Shown: piece by piece, positions 24,901 to 33,601 of the stretch | How positions within the stretch are numbered: position 1 is the stretch's first letter | How the letters are laid out: every line of letters begins with the position of its first letter | Assembly (NCBI RefSeq): GCF_018327685.1 | Contig: NZ_BNEL01000001.1 | Coordinates: 3,410,001-3,474,000, forward strand | Length of the DNA: 64,000 bases | Direction: 5' to 3' | Origin: Streptomyces sp. TS71-3 | GTDB taxonomy: Bacteria; Actinomycetota; Actinomycetes; Streptomycetales; Streptomycetaceae | The notes under the pieces: model-generated | Databases searched by the model: none | What the model saw: the letters and a program-made list of their open reading frames with translations, nothing else | Told to the model about the DNA's origin: nothing | Program-made: the position numbers and the translations under genes

Positions 24901-26601
24901 CTTGAGGACACGGACACAGCGTCCGGTCGGCACGTCCCAGACGCGGACCGTCCCGTCGCCGCTCGCGGTCAGTGCCTGGCGCCCGTCCGGGGTCAGGGCG
25001 ACGCCGTAGACGGTTTCGCCATGGCCCGCGAGCGTGCACAGCTCTCTGCCGGTGGGGAGCTCCCAGACCGTCACGGGGTTCTGCCCGCCGTCCGCAGCCT
25101 CGGGATCACGGCTGTGCCACCAGGCATGACGGCTGTCCGCGGTCAGTTCCACCGGACTGCCGGTCTCGATGTGGCCGATGAGGTCACCGTGGCCGGTGGC
25201 GTCGCTCTGGCCGATGGGACCACTGGCGCGCCCGCCGGACCCGCGCACCGTGGCGAGCCCCCGTCGAAGGTCCTCTATCTCCGATATCTCCGATATCTCC
25301 GGCGTCTTCGACGGAGGCCGGGACTCCCCGGGCCCCTCGATCAGCGCGGCGGCGGACTCGGCGTCGCCGCGTTCGAGGTGGACGCGGGCGAGCAGGGGAC
25401 GGACGCGGCTGGGGGCGCCGCTGTTCTCGCCCACGGCCTGAAGCTCGTTGAGCAACTCCTCGTCGGTCCTGGCGCCGGAGCGCCACTGGAGCAGCCCGTG
25501 GTTGTAGGCCACCTCGGGGTGCTGCGGGTCGGCGACGGCGGCCTCCTGGAGGAGGACCACCGCCTCGTCGCCCCGGTCGAGGTCCAGGAGCGAGAGGGCC
25601 CGGTTGTTCAGCTCGTCGGCACGCAGTTCGCCTGGGTGCGGCAACGACCGCGGGTAGGGGTCGTCGGCGATGGCGGTGTACAGGGCGGTCAGCTCGCCGA
25701 CGACCTGGGCCATGTCGGGTCGTGTCGCGGGGTCGGTGCGAAGGCACCGTGCCAGCAGGTCGTCCAGGGCCGCCGACACCTCGACCCCTGCCGCCCTGGT
25801 GCGGAACCCGTCGGCGCGGAGCGCGGCGAGCACGGCGCCCGCGGCGGGCCCCGCGCCCCAGGTGATGCCGCCCACGATCATTTCGAGGAGGCTCACGGCG
25901 AAGCTCCACACGTCGCTGCGCCGGCCCACCGCGGAGCGCGTGTACTGCTCGGGGGAGGCGTACGCCCGCGTCATGCCTCCGTAGGACACCCTCAGGGTGT
26001 GGTCACCGTCCGCCGGGATCTCGTCGTACGTTCCGCTCGCGGCATCGGGGACGACGGGCGCCTGGGCGCGCGCCAGCCCGAAGTCGGTGATCTTCACGCT
26101 CCCCGCGCTGTCGAGCAGGATGTTGGCGGGCTTGACGTCCTGGTGGACCACGCCCTGGTCATGGGCGTGGATCAGGCCCCAGGCGGTCTGGATCGCGATG
26201 TCCAGCACGCGGGCCATCACCTCCCGGGGCGCGCCCAGGTAGAGGCGGCCGTCGGCGATCCAGTGCGCCAGGCTTCCCGCGTCCAGGTACTCGACGAAGA
26301 TCCGGGGGACCCCGTCCAGCGTGCGCAGGTAGTGGCAGGTGCACACGTGCGGGTGCGGGCCGAACCCCACCCACGTCTCGGCCTCCCGGATGAACCGCTC
26401 GCGGGCGGCGCCGTCGCGCATCCTGGGCCCGAGCGGCGACTTGACGGCGAGGTCGGTGTCCCAGCCCAGGTGCCTGACCCGGTAGACGACACCCATGCCG
26501 CCCTCGCCCAGGACGGCACGCACCTCGTACGTGTCGGCGATGCGGTCGCCGATGCGCCAGGTCCCCGCCTCTCCCGCCGCCGGCCGTTCAGCTACTGGCA
26601 C
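21937..26601 (-). CDS. Ser/Thr protein kinase with TPR and two WD40 propellers
   Basis: A 1554-residue cytoplasmic Hanks-type kinase. The kinase domain (about 20-290) has the P-loop LGEGGMGVVYRV, the Lys in LAVKSP, HQDVKPANILL as catalytic loop and DFGLAR. TPR-like helices follow (about 320-420). Residues 500-790 and 880-1160 carry two arrays of WD40 repeats with repeated VWDLATGR and LAGH/LTGH words; a helical linker separates them. Residues about 1193-1245 are a GRAE(R/K)T repeat from an 18-base minisatellite (22870-22970). The C-terminal 300 residues are TPR-like. GTG 26601 overlaps the 3' end of the P-loop ATPase gene by 14 bases, so the two are coupled. No membrane anchor is present. The partner and stimulus are unknown. 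Confidence 0.9.
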   Translation of the reverse strand: MPVAERPAAGEAGTWRIGDRIADTYEVRAVLGEGGMGVVYRVRHLGWDTDLAVKSPLGPRMRDGAARERFIREAETWVGFGPHPHVCTCHYLRTLDGVPRIFVEYLDAGSLAHWIADGRLYLGAPREVMARVLDIAIQTAWGLIHAHDQGVVHQDVKPANILLDSAGSVKITDFGLARAQAPVVPDAASGTYDEIPADGDHTLRVSYGGMTRAYASPEQYTRSAVGRRSDVWSFAVSLLEMIVGGITWGAGPAAGAVLAALRADGFRTRAAGVEVSAALDDLLARCLRTDPATRPDMAQVVGELTALYTAIADDPYPRSLPHPGELRADELNNRALSLLDLDRGDEAVVLLQEAAVADPQHPEVAYNHGLLQWRSGARTDEELLNELQAVGENSGAPSRVRPLLARVHLERGDAESAAALIEGPGESRPPSKTPEISEISEIEDLRRGLATVRGSGGRASGPIGQSDATGHGDLIGHIETGSPVELTADSRHAWWHSRDPEAADGGQNPVTVWELPTGRELCTLAGHGETVYGVALTPDGRQALTASGDGTVRVWDVPTGRCVRVLKGHVMNERRNNESVFSVCPVPGRRTVLSSAADDTVREWDLETGACLRVIAIDYDDAPALPDDYVPFGFAGAAGAELCVTADRRLILCSRGGLIWVWDYATGRVRHVLAGHTNSVTSLCTTPDGRYSLSGSIDTTVRVWDLATGRQVRAPLAHGSSLSSVYATADGEHAITRDHAARVWELATGRCVRTIAARSAGLEPGGRRVLHISASGDVHGTEWRAAVPASFQVSRPRSSGDLLEAQAEVALLVERALDAKAEGDIPSALSLLREARQKPGYERASHVVDAWHQLYDHCARTGLRTVRPTAVFTGFLESVDAVGLTTDGAYAVSSSHDGKVQLWDLSSRRPVRELNSEPTVIRSLCLTPDGSHMVASLFKIICVWDTRSWELRHTWEQPASIELIHAMPDGQRVVSSDRDRNVRVWNLVTGQCEITFSISYGAGNFPSGSVLCLTADGRHVVTTHNDGALLLWDLSTGSCARVLNSGSGSVRLGCATGDGRYLVTADHDGPLRVWDLLTGACTRTLTGHTDDVYALTITGDDRHALSAGADGAVRVWDLSTGRCLRTLTGHTNSVWALSLTPDGNRAVSGATDATMRVWELDWDLAARDPESWMSEIEPYLEVFLARCAEQRNATLPGGPGRPSRSQEAGRRERTGRSEKTGRAERTGRAEKTGRAERTGRAEKTAPAEDAGEVWTDRDVELLWRKLTALGYGGLREESVRSELRRLARAARTADPRQLRPGDAKPYQAVVLSSLAREHAAAGRIEAAVEAGERALGIRRHITDVTPEAGRHELIAALQRHAYWLGELRRLDDAVEVNEEAIRHCRNVADPYRAARLSPLMHNHYLFLRRAKRRDETEKWFRTMHSEFAASTHATYLPGLEYPLEPVNPARLQQDMASVRDLLSQYENMAPDNQHRLPGLVVSLSALTRLLAHAGEALDARASFYQLVGNWRRWLKRTPNDQSIPLAIGTEVLEVSELVGATILRKSIRRSLRLP

Positions 26602-28540
26602 CGGAGCCCCCCGAAGACCCTCCGGCGGCGGCCGTCAGCCGCCGCGCCTCGTCCGCGATCCCGGCGCTCACGCTGTCCGCGCCGGCCATGCCGTGCAATC
26701 CGCTCGCCCTGATCTGCGCCGCCAGGGCTCCGAGATAGGTCGCGGCCGCGATGACGTGGTCACCGACGTTGATCTCGCGGCCTTCGTCCAGGGCGTCCGA
26801 CGCCTTCCGCGCGTCGCGCACGATCCGGCTCACCTGGGTGGTGATCTCCTGCCGCGTCTGACCGGGGATGTCCACCGCGCGGCCGATACGGTCGAGGATC
26901 GTCCGGCAGGAGCGCGACAGGTCCTGGAGCAGGCGGTGCTCACGGCCGGCGCCGGGCGACCTGAACGTGGAGTTGAGGACGTATCCCCCGGCGACCCTCG
27001 CCTCGATCGCGCCCAGGACCAGAGGGGTGTACGCGTGGATGTCCACCGCGCTCGTCGCGCCCAGCGCCTCCCGGAAGCACGGGTGGACGTGGAACTCCGA
27101 CTCGTACGGCTGCACGGCCAGGTCGGGGCCTCCCGCGTAGACCACGTCGTTACCGCGCCGGACGCCTATGAAACCGACCGAGTAGAGGGTGTCGACGACA
27201 CCGGGCAGCGTGATCGAGTGCGCGTATGCCGGAAACTGGTTGTGCAGCGTGGTCGCCGTCTGTTCCAGGCGGCTGGCGAGAACGTTCCGCATGACGATGT
27301 ACCCCGTGTTCTGGAAGAGCGGGAAAAGACGCTCCAGGTAGGGGTAGGCAACCAGGTATTCCTGGGACAGGTCCCGGAGCTTCCACTCCGAGAACTGCCG
27401 GGCCGCCGCGACCACGTCCGCCTCGCGTATCCGGTCGTGGCCGTTCTGCACGGCGGTGTCACGCGACAGGTTGAGGTACTGGATGACGTCGCGGGGCCTC
27501 GGGAGCACGCGCCGCAGCAGGAACTCCGTGGTCGGCTCGCCTGCGATCAGGGCGGGAAACAGCTCGGTCCACAACTGGTCGGAGGTCAGCGAGGTGCCGA
27601 CCGACGCGCGTGCCCTGGTGAGCGCCAGTTCCATGAGGGAGTCGTCCGACCAGCCGAGGCGCAGCTCGTCGCCCCGGAACTTGTCGCCGTCCGGGAACGA
27701 GAGGGAGTCGTAGATGTCGGAGCGGAGGAAGACGAGGCAGTGCATCGCGCCGCGGTAGCGGGCCGTGATGTGCTTGGCGGCCAGCAGCAGACCGATGATC
27801 ATCGAGTGGGCGTCCGGCTCGGCCGACCACACCTGTTCGAGCTGGTCGACCAGCAGGAGCAGCGGCTGCTGCCGGTCCGCCCAGTCCAGTTCGGCGAAGG
27901 CGTCGGCGACGCCCTGCTCGACGACTTCGAGCTGGCGGATCGCCTGGGCGCCCTCGGACGGTGCGAGGCTCATCTCCACGCCCGTCCTGATCCCGAACGC
28001 TTCGAGGGAGAGCGACGTCGTCTGGAGCCCGCGGACCATCCCCGCGAGCCGGCCGCCGAGGTCCTGGTTCGACAGCTCGCCGTTGGCCTTCAGGAAGCGC
28101 CGCAGCACCCGGATCGTCCTGTGGTTCCGGAGCCTGCCGGGTGCCCTGGTGGCGTGCGTGACGAGGTGGCGGGCGGCGTGAACCGCGCATATGTAGCGCC
28201 AGACGAGGGATCTGGCGGTGTCGCCCGTGAGGCCCTGAAGCTCGAAGCGGCGCAGCTCGTTGCCCACCGCGTCGTCGGGGGTGATGAGGATCGTGCCTTC
28301 GGGGCCCTCCGGCTGCGTGCCTCGCGGCTGCGTCCCCCGCGTCCCCCGCGCCGCGATCTGCATACAGATCGCGCTCTTTCCGGACCCCTTTCTTCCGATG
28401 ATGAGCATTTTCCTTCCGGATACCGTCGCCTCATAGGCCACGGTCCGAATGAAGCTCTCACGCAGAAGCCCGCCGGCGATGTCCCGCTCGGCGTCCTCGT
28501 ACCCGAAATTCAACCGCTGGAGAGCGGAGGACTCGGCCAA
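26588..28540 (-). CDS. Large P-loop ATPase (Sll1717/STAND-like) paired with the WD40 kinase
   Basis: About 650 residues. RKMLIIGRKGSGKSAICMQ holds Walker A, and QQPLLLLVDQLEQVW is Walker B with the extra acidic residue usual in STAND/KAP-like ATPases; CLVFLRSDIYDSL is a sensor-1-like Arg motif. LNFGYEDAERDI before the P-loop fits the Sll1717-type P-loop ATPases. The C-terminal half (helical, then SSGGSGASS) has no known domain. The TTG at 28540 is preferred for GGGAG seven bases upstream; GTG 28612 and 28603 would add 21-24 residues without a ribosome binding site. The overlap with the kinase gene argues for one functional unit. The architecture resembles bacterial conflict systems (inference). 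Confidence 0.75.
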   Translation of the reverse strand: MAESSALQRLNFGYEDAERDIAGGLLRESFIRTVAYEATVSGRKMLIIGRKGSGKSAICMQIAARGTRGTQPRGTQPEGPEGTILITPDDAVGNELRRFELQGLTGDTARSLVWRYICAVHAARHLVTHATRAPGRLRNHRTIRVLRRFLKANGELSNQDLGGRLAGMVRGLQTTSLSLEAFGIRTGVEMSLAPSEGAQAIRQLEVVEQGVADAFAELDWADRQQPLLLLVDQLEQVWSAEPDAHSMIIGLLLAAKHITARYRGAMHCLVFLRSDIYDSLSFPDGDKFRGDELRLGWSDDSLMELALTRARASVGTSLTSDQLWTELFPALIAGEPTTEFLLRRVLPRPRDVIQYLNLSRDTAVQNGHDRIREADVVAAARQFSEWKLRDLSQEYLVAYPYLERLFPLFQNTGYIVMRNVLASRLEQTATTLHNQFPAYAHSITLPGVVDTLYSVGFIGVRRGNDVVYAGGPDLAVQPYESEFHVHPCFREALGATSAVDIHAYTPLVLGAIEARVAGGYVLNSTFRSPGAGREHRLLQDLSRSCRTILDRIGRAVDIPGQTRQEITTQVSRIVRDARKASDALDEGREINVGDHVIAAATYLGALAAQIRASGLHGMAGADSVSAGIADEARRLTAAAGGSSGGSGASS

Positions 28541-28681
28541 TGACGTACTCCCGCCCCTGGTGATCTCCGGGCAACTCCGTATGGCCCCGGGTTTCGCCGT
28601 CACAGTATGCACGGCTGCGGGTGCGGGGCGTTGCGGTATTCGGGTGGGCGGTGGCGGTGTCCGTGGTCGTCGACTCCGCGT

Positions 28682-29257
28682 CTACGGGTTCGGCTTCTCG
28701 CCCTTCGCCAGCATCGCCACGTACTTCTCGATCCGGCGCGCCCGGGTCTCGTCCTTCTTGGCTTCCTGTATCCGGTACAGGATCGAGTAGCGGTTCTGCC
28801 CGTCCAGCGTCTCGAAGAACGCCGCCGCGGCCGGGTCTGCGGTCAGGGCCGCCGAGAGGTCGTCCGGCACCGTGGCCGTCCTCGCGCTGTCGTAGGCCGC
28901 GTCCCAGCGGCCGTCGGCCCTGGCGCGGTCGATCTCGGCCTGCCCCGGCGGGCGCATCCGGCCCTGCTCGGTGAGGGCGCCGACCTTGTCCCGGTTGATC
29001 TTGGACCACCTGCTGTTCGGCTTGCGCGGGGAGAACCGCTGGAGCCACCACTGGTCGTCGAACCTGGCCTTCTGGCCGTCGATCCAGCCGTAGCAGAGTG
29101 CCACGTCGAGCGCCTGGGGGTAGTCCAGCGCGACGATTCCGGGGCTCTTCTTGCGAAGCTTGAGCCAGATGCCGGGCGAGACGGCGTGGTTCTCGCCGAG
29201 CCATGCCTCGAATGCCTCGGCGGATTCGAATACGACGATCTCCATGTTCTGGGCCAT
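28682..29257 (-). CDS. YdeI/OmpD-associated-family protein
   Basis: About 191 residues of the YdeI family, a small cytosolic protein of unclear biochemical role, linked to stress and polymyxin resistance in enterobacteria. Conserved motifs are SPGIWLKLRKKSPG, YPQALDVALCYGWIDGQ and RFSPRKPNSRWSKINRDKV. The C-terminal AKKDETRARRIEKYV is the family tail. ATG 29257 is weakly supported; ATG 29245 is an alternative. It lies 141 bases upstream of the P-loop ATPase on the same strand and may share transcription with it. Confidence 0.88.
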   Translation of the reverse strand: MAQNMEIVVFESAEAFEAWLGENHAVSPGIWLKLRKKSPGIVALDYPQALDVALCYGWIDGQKARFDDQWWLQRFSPRKPNSRWSKINRDKVGALTEQGRMRPPGQAEIDRARADGRWDAAYDSARTATVPDDLSAALTADPAAAAFFETLDGQNRYSILYRIQEAKKDETRARRIEKYVAMLAKGEKPNP

Positions 29258-29293
29258 CCCAGCAGCAAACCACACCCAACGTTCGCCATGACG

Positions 29294-29334
29294 CGTTCGG
29301 GCACGGCCCCGGATTCCGGAGCCGTGCCCGAACG
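29294..29334. terminator. Intrinsic terminator downstream of the LLM monooxygenase
   Basis: A perfect inverted repeat with 14-base arms (29294-29307 CGTTCGGGCACGGC and 29321-29334) around a 13-base loop, just past the stop of the minus-strand monooxygenase gene and before the YdeI gene. Confidence 0.8.
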
Positions 29335-29410
29335 AAAGTCTCCGGGCCGTCGGTGGTCCTCAGCCGCTCGCAGTCGCCAGCCGTTCGTGTTCCCTAGCCG
29401 TCCGTGGTCC

Positions 29411-30442
29411 CTAGCCTTCCGTGGTCCGGAACGCGGGGATGACCTCGCGTCCGAACCGGCGTATGCACGCCAGCTCCTCCTCGTGGCCGGGCCCGTTCGC
29501 CATACGGAACGTCATGATCAGGTACGCGGGGTCGATCGCCTCCTGGAACGCGCGGACCGAAGCGATGCAGTCGTCGGGGCTGCCGACTATCAGGCGGTCG
29601 CGCCGATGGCGGTCGAACGTGAAGTCCTCCTCCTTCGTCACGCCCTCAAGGAACGGCTCCCGTTCCGCCACCCACCGGGGGACCTTCTCGAAGTAGAACC
29701 AGTGGTCGGCGCGGACGTGCGGCCACCACACGCGCTCGACCTCCTCCAGCGAGTCGCCCACCCAGGCATCGCGCAGGAGGTTGACCGCGAGCTTGTCCGA
29801 GGTGCCGTACTCCTCGCCCGCGGCGCGATACAGCTCCGTCCAGTAGCGCATGACCTCGATGTTGTGCAGCGGATCGGTCGGCCACGGGGCGCCGAAGCGC
29901 GCCGCACGCCGCACACCGGGTTCGGACATCGCGCCCACCCACAGCTCGGGGCTCACCGGCTTCGGCGTGATACGGCCCTTGACGTCGAAGTGCTTGCCGT
30001 GGAAGTCGAGCTCCTCGCCCGCCCACGCGCGCTGCACGATCTCGATGCCCTCCTCGAACCGCGACACCTGGCGCCTCGCGTCGAGCCCGAACAGCTCGAA
30101 CTCCGACGGGAAGTTGCCCAGGCCGACACCGAGGCGCAGGCGCCCGTTGGACAGGATGTCGACCATCGCGCCGTGCTCGGCGACGTGGACCGGATGCTCG
30201 AAGGGGAGCAGGTGGATCGTGGTGCCTATGTCGACCCGCTCGGTGATCGCCGCCAGCGCGCCGAGCGCCGCCCACGGGGAGGGCGGATAGCCGTCCGGCA
30301 TCATGTGGTGCTCGGGCACGAACAGCCCGTCGAACCCGGACTCCTCGGCCACGCGGGCGGCCGTGAGGATCTCCTGCCAACGCTGCACGATGCCCTCGGC
30401 GTTGGGCGGGTCCTGGGGACGGAACAGGATGCCGAACTTCAT
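29411..30442 (-). CDS. LLM-class flavin-dependent monooxygenase
   Basis: A 343-residue luciferase-like TIM barrel that uses FMNH2 or F420H2. Features are MKFGILFRPQ at the start, GFDGLFVPEHHMMPDGYPPSPW, RVDIGTTIHLLPFEHPVHVAEHGAMVD (in parts), NGRLRLGVGLGNFPSEFELFG and the C-terminal VGSPDDCIASVRAFQEA gate. The ATG at 30442 has GGAAGG upstream. The TnpB element begins about 20 bases upstream of the ribosome binding site, so the original promoter may have been displaced. Substrate unknown. Confidence 0.92.
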   Translation of the reverse strand: MKFGILFRPQDPPNAEGIVQRWQEILTAARVAEESGFDGLFVPEHHMMPDGYPPSPWAALGALAAITERVDIGTTIHLLPFEHPVHVAEHGAMVDILSNGRLRLGVGLGNFPSEFELFGLDARRQVSRFEEGIEIVQRAWAGEELDFHGKHFDVKGRITPKPVSPELWVGAMSEPGVRRAARFGAPWPTDPLHNIEVMRYWTELYRAAGEEYGTSDKLAVNLLRDAWVGDSLEEVERVWWPHVRADHWFYFEKVPRWVAEREPFLEGVTKEEDFTFDRHRRDRLIVGSPDDCIASVRAFQEAIDPAYLIMTFRMANGPGHEEELACIRRFGREVIPAFRTTEG

Positions 30443-30600
30443 GCGGTCTTTCCTTCCTGGATACCCCCGCCTTCAGGCGGGAGAGGAAACGAAGCTCCTG
30501 AGCAGGGCAGGGAAAGCCGGTTCGCCGCCAGGGCGGACCGGCGTGCACCATCCACCGGCCGACACCCGATACTCACAGGAAAATTGATATGATGTGAGGC

Positions 30601-31809
30601 GTGACGAGGCAGGTCAAGCGGGCTTTCAAGTACCGCTTTTACCCCACGGATGAGCAGGCAGCCGAGCTGTCGCGCACGTTCGGCTGCGTCCGCCTCGTCT
30701 ACAACAAGGCGCTGGAGGACCGCACGCGGGCCTGGTACGGCCAGCAGCGCCGGATCTCCTACGTGCAGTCCTCGGCCGCACTGACGGTGTGGAAGAAGAC
30801 CGAGGAACTGGCCTTCCTGACAGAGGTATCCTCCGTCCCGCTCCAGCAGGCCCTGCGCCACCTTCAGACGGCGTTCGCGAACTTCTTCGCCAAGCGCGCC
30901 AAGTACCCGCGCTTCAAGTCGCGGAAGAGGTCCCGTGCGTCGGCCGAGTACACCCGAAGCGCCTTCACGTGGCGCGACGGGCAACTGACGCTGGCGAAGA
31001 TGACCGAGCCGCTGGACATCCGCTGGTCGCGTCCGCTGCCCGAGGGCACGGTGCCGACCACGGCGACCGTTTCCCGCGACGCGGCGGGACGCTGGTTCGT
31101 ATCCTTGCTGTGCGAGGACACCATCGCCCCGACCCCCGCCACCACGAGCGCGGTCGGTCTGGACGCCGGTATCACCTCCCTGGTGACATTGTCCACCGGG
31201 GAGAAGATCACCAACCCTCGACATGAGCGCCGCGACCGCGCCCGCCTGGCCCGTGCGCAGCGGGAAATGTCGCGGAAGGCGAAAGGCTCGGCGAACCGGG
31301 AAAAAGCCCGCCGCAAGCTCGCTCGCACCCACGCGCGCATCGCCGACCGGCGCCGCGACTTCCTGCACAAGCTGTCGACTCGACTCGCCTGCGAGAACCA
31401 AACAGTCGTGATCGAGGACCTGACCGTGCGCAACCTGCTGAAGAACGGCCGCCTCGCGCGGGCCATCTCGGACGCGGCCTGGACGGAACTGCGCTCCATG
31501 CTGGAGTACAAATGCGCCTGGTACGGGCGCGAACTCGTCGTGATCGACCGCTGGTTCCCCTCCAGCAAGCTGTGCGGGGCCTGCGGCACGGTCGCGGCGA
31601 AGATGCCGCTGAACGTCCGTGAGTGGACGTGCGACTGCGGCACCACGCACGATCGCGACGTGAACGCCGCGAAGAACATTCTGGCCGCCGGGCTGGCGGC
31701 GTCTGCCTGTGGAGACGGTGTAAGACCTCAACGGGAGTCCTCCCGGACGGGGCGGTCGTCGGTGAAGCAGGAACCCCAGCGGGCGACCGCTGGAATCCCC
31801 CGCCTTTAG
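30601..31809 (+). CDS. tnpB: TnpB RNA-guided nuclease
   Basis: A 402-residue RuvC-fold nuclease ancestral to Cas12. The N-terminal helix-turn-helix region is FKYRFYPTDEQAAELSRTFG. The RuvC residues are D188 (GLDAGI), E272 (VIEDL) and D353 (HDRDVNAAKN), and the zinc ribbon is CGAC...CDC, all intact. In this family TnpB cuts DNA guided by an omega-RNA that ends at the element's right end. Here the right-end hairpin is split by an insertion that begins at the last base of the TAG stop, so the protein is intact but its guide-RNA gene is broken. GTG 30601 has GTGAGG upstream. Confidence 0.95.
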   Translation: MTRQVKRAFKYRFYPTDEQAAELSRTFGCVRLVYNKALEDRTRAWYGQQRRISYVQSSAALTVWKKTEELAFLTEVSSVPLQQALRHLQTAFANFFAKRAKYPRFKSRKRSRASAEYTRSAFTWRDGQLTLAKMTEPLDIRWSRPLPEGTVPTTATVSRDAAGRWFVSLLCEDTIAPTPATTSAVGLDAGITSLVTLSTGEKITNPRHERRDRARLARAQREMSRKAKGSANREKARRKLARTHARIADRRRDFLHKLSTRLACENQTVVIEDLTVRNLLKNGRLARAISDAAWTELRSMLEYKCAWYGRELVVIDRWFPSSKLCGACGTVAAKMPLNVREWTCDCGTTHDRDVNAAKNILAAGLAASACGDGVRPQRESSRTGRSSVKQEPQRATAGIPRL

Positions 31810-33601
31810 GACTTCGTTGGGAAATCCGTGATTCGGGCGGGGTGGAGTCGTTGATCTTCCTGTTGCAGTGCTTGCAGGAGGGTGGGGCTGGTGTCGTTGG
31901 AGCCGCGGGCGGTGGGCGGGGTGCCGGAGTTGACCGCGAGGGTGGTGCGGGCGGCGTTCCCGAAGGGAACGCTGGCCGTTCGGGTTCGGGAGGTGCTGGG
32001 GCCGGTGTTCGAGGATGAGGCCTTCGCGGCGGCGTTCCCCCGGCGTGGCCGCCCGGCAGTGTCGCCCGGCGCGCTGGCGCTGGTGTCGGTGTTGCAATAC
32101 GCCGAGGGCTTGTCGGACCGGCAGGCAGCCGACCAGGTCAGGGCGAGGATGGACTGGAAGTTCCTGCTCGGCCTCCATCTGGATGATCCGGGGTTCGACT
32201 TCACCGTCCTGGGAGACTTCCGCTCCCGTCTGCTCGCCCATGGCCTTGAGGAACAGCTCCTGGACACGGTGCTGGAGCGCCTGTCGCAGGCTGGGCTGTT
32301 GCGCGCGGGCGGGCGCCAGCGCACCGACTCCACGCATGTGCTGGCCTCGGTGAGGTCGCTGAACCGGATGGAGTTCGTCGGCGAGACCCTGCGGGCGGCT
32401 TTGGAAGCCCTGGCCGCAGCAGTACCAGACTGGCTCGCCCCGTTGATCGATGCGTCCTGGGCGGAACGCTACGGAGCCAAGATCGACAGCTACCGGTTCC
32501 CGAAAGGCGAGAACGTCCGCCAGGAGTGGGCCGAGCAGGTCGGCAGGGACGGCTTCACCATCCTGGAGGCCGTCGGTCATTCCACCGGCCTGCCCTGGCT
32601 GCGGGAGGTCCCGGCAGTAAAGACCCTTCGCCATGCCTGGGAGCAGCAATATCACCGGGACGGACAGGAGGTGTGCTGGCGGGAGGGCAAGGACCTCCCG
32701 CCGGGCAGAAAGCGCCTGGCCTCCCCCTACGACCCCGACGCGCGTTACGGCGTCAAGCGCGGCTCGGGCTGGACCGGGTTCAAGACGCACCTGACCGAGA
32801 CCTGCGAACCCGATGCGCTTCACGTGATCACCAATGTGGAGACGACCAGCGCGAACGTCGATGACGCCGAGATGACTCAGGTCATCCATCAGCACCTGGG
32901 TAAGCGCCAGTTGCTGCCGGACGAGCACATCGTGGACGCCGGCTACGTCACCGCGGCCCACATCCTGACAGCCCGCGACGACCACAACATCACCCTGCTC
33001 GGCCCGGTCGGCGCCGATACCCACCACACCAAGCGCGGTGACGGCGACCAGAGCCCGGACCTGACCCAGGCCGCCTTCCACGTGGACTGGGACGCGAAGC
33101 AGGTCACCTGCCCCGTAGGAGCGGTCAGCGTCACATGGTCCGACCAGCGCAAACCCAGCGGCACCCCCATCACCCGGGTCCACTTCACGCGCGAGGACTG
33201 CGATCCTTGTCCGCTGCGGTCCCGCTGCACCAAGGCCACGAACGGGAAGTACGGCCGGAGCCTGACACTCCTGCCCCGTGACCAGCAGGAAGTCCTGGCC
33301 CAGCAGCGGGCCGAGCAGCGGACCGAGGAATGGAAGGCCCGCTACGACATCCGCGCCGGCGTCGAAGGCACAATCTCCCAGGCCGCCCGCCGCACCCGCC
33401 TCCGGCGCACGCCCTACCACGGCCAGCCCAAGACCCATCTCGCGAACCTCCTCTCGGCCGCCGCCATCAACCTCATCCGCCTCGACGCCTGGACCACCGG
33501 CCTCCAGCCAGGAGGAACCCACACCTCCCACCTCGCCCGACTCGCCCTCGCCGCATGACCAGACCGATACGCCCCCGTCTGCAGATTTCCCAACGAAGTC
33601 C
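31809..33601 (+). mobile_element. IS1182-family insertion sequence
   Basis: Inverted repeats are 18 bases: GGACTTCGTTGGGAAATC at the left and its exact complement at the right. The element is about 1.79 kb with one transposase. The target is the loop TTTA of the TnpB-element hairpin, duplicated at 31805-31808 and 33602-33605; because G/C flank it, a 6-base duplication CTTTAG with 17-base repeats is equally consistent. Confidence 0.85.
31891..33558 (+). CDS. IS1182-family transposase
   Basis: A 555-residue DDE transposase. The N-terminal domain (VSPGALALVSVLQYAEGLSDRQAADQVRARMDWKFLLGL, in parts) is the IS1182-type DUF772 region. Catalytic acids are in RTDSTHV, HIVDAGYVT and IRAGVEGTISQ; a cysteine cluster CDPCPLRSRC lies before the last of them. 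The reading frame is intact, so the element may still be active. The GTG at 31891 is preferred since GGAGG is nine bases upstream; GTG 31882 touches that site. Confidence 0.92.
   Translation: MSLEPRAVGGVPELTARVVRAAFPKGTLAVRVREVLGPVFEDEAFAAAFPRRGRPAVSPGALALVSVLQYAEGLSDRQAADQVRARMDWKFLLGLHLDDPGFDFTVLGDFRSRLLAHGLEEQLLDTVLERLSQAGLLRAGGRQRTDSTHVLASVRSLNRMEFVGETLRAALEALAAAVPDWLAPLIDASWAERYGAKIDSYRFPKGENVRQEWAEQVGRDGFTILEAVGHSTGLPWLREVPAVKTLRHAWEQQYHRDGQEVCWREGKDLPPGRKRLASPYDPDARYGVKRGSGWTGFKTHLTETCEPDALHVITNVETTSANVDDAEMTQVIHQHLGKRQLLPDEHIVDAGYVTAAHILTARDDHNITLLGPVGADTHHTKRGDGDQSPDLTQAAFHVDWDAKQVTCPVGAVSVTWSDQRKPSGTPITRVHFTREDCDPCPLRSRCTKATNGKYGRSLTLLPRDQQEVLAQQRAEQRTEEWKARYDIRAGVEGTISQAARRTRLRRTPYHGQPKTHLANLLSAAAINLIRLDAWTTGLQPGGTHTSHLARLALAA

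Noticed and set aside
24895..26712. Long plus-strand open frame antisense to the WD40 kinase gene
   Set aside because: High GC with G/C third positions opens antisense frames. The translation is Arg/Gly/Val-rich with no known motif, and the minus-strand kinase explains the codon pattern.
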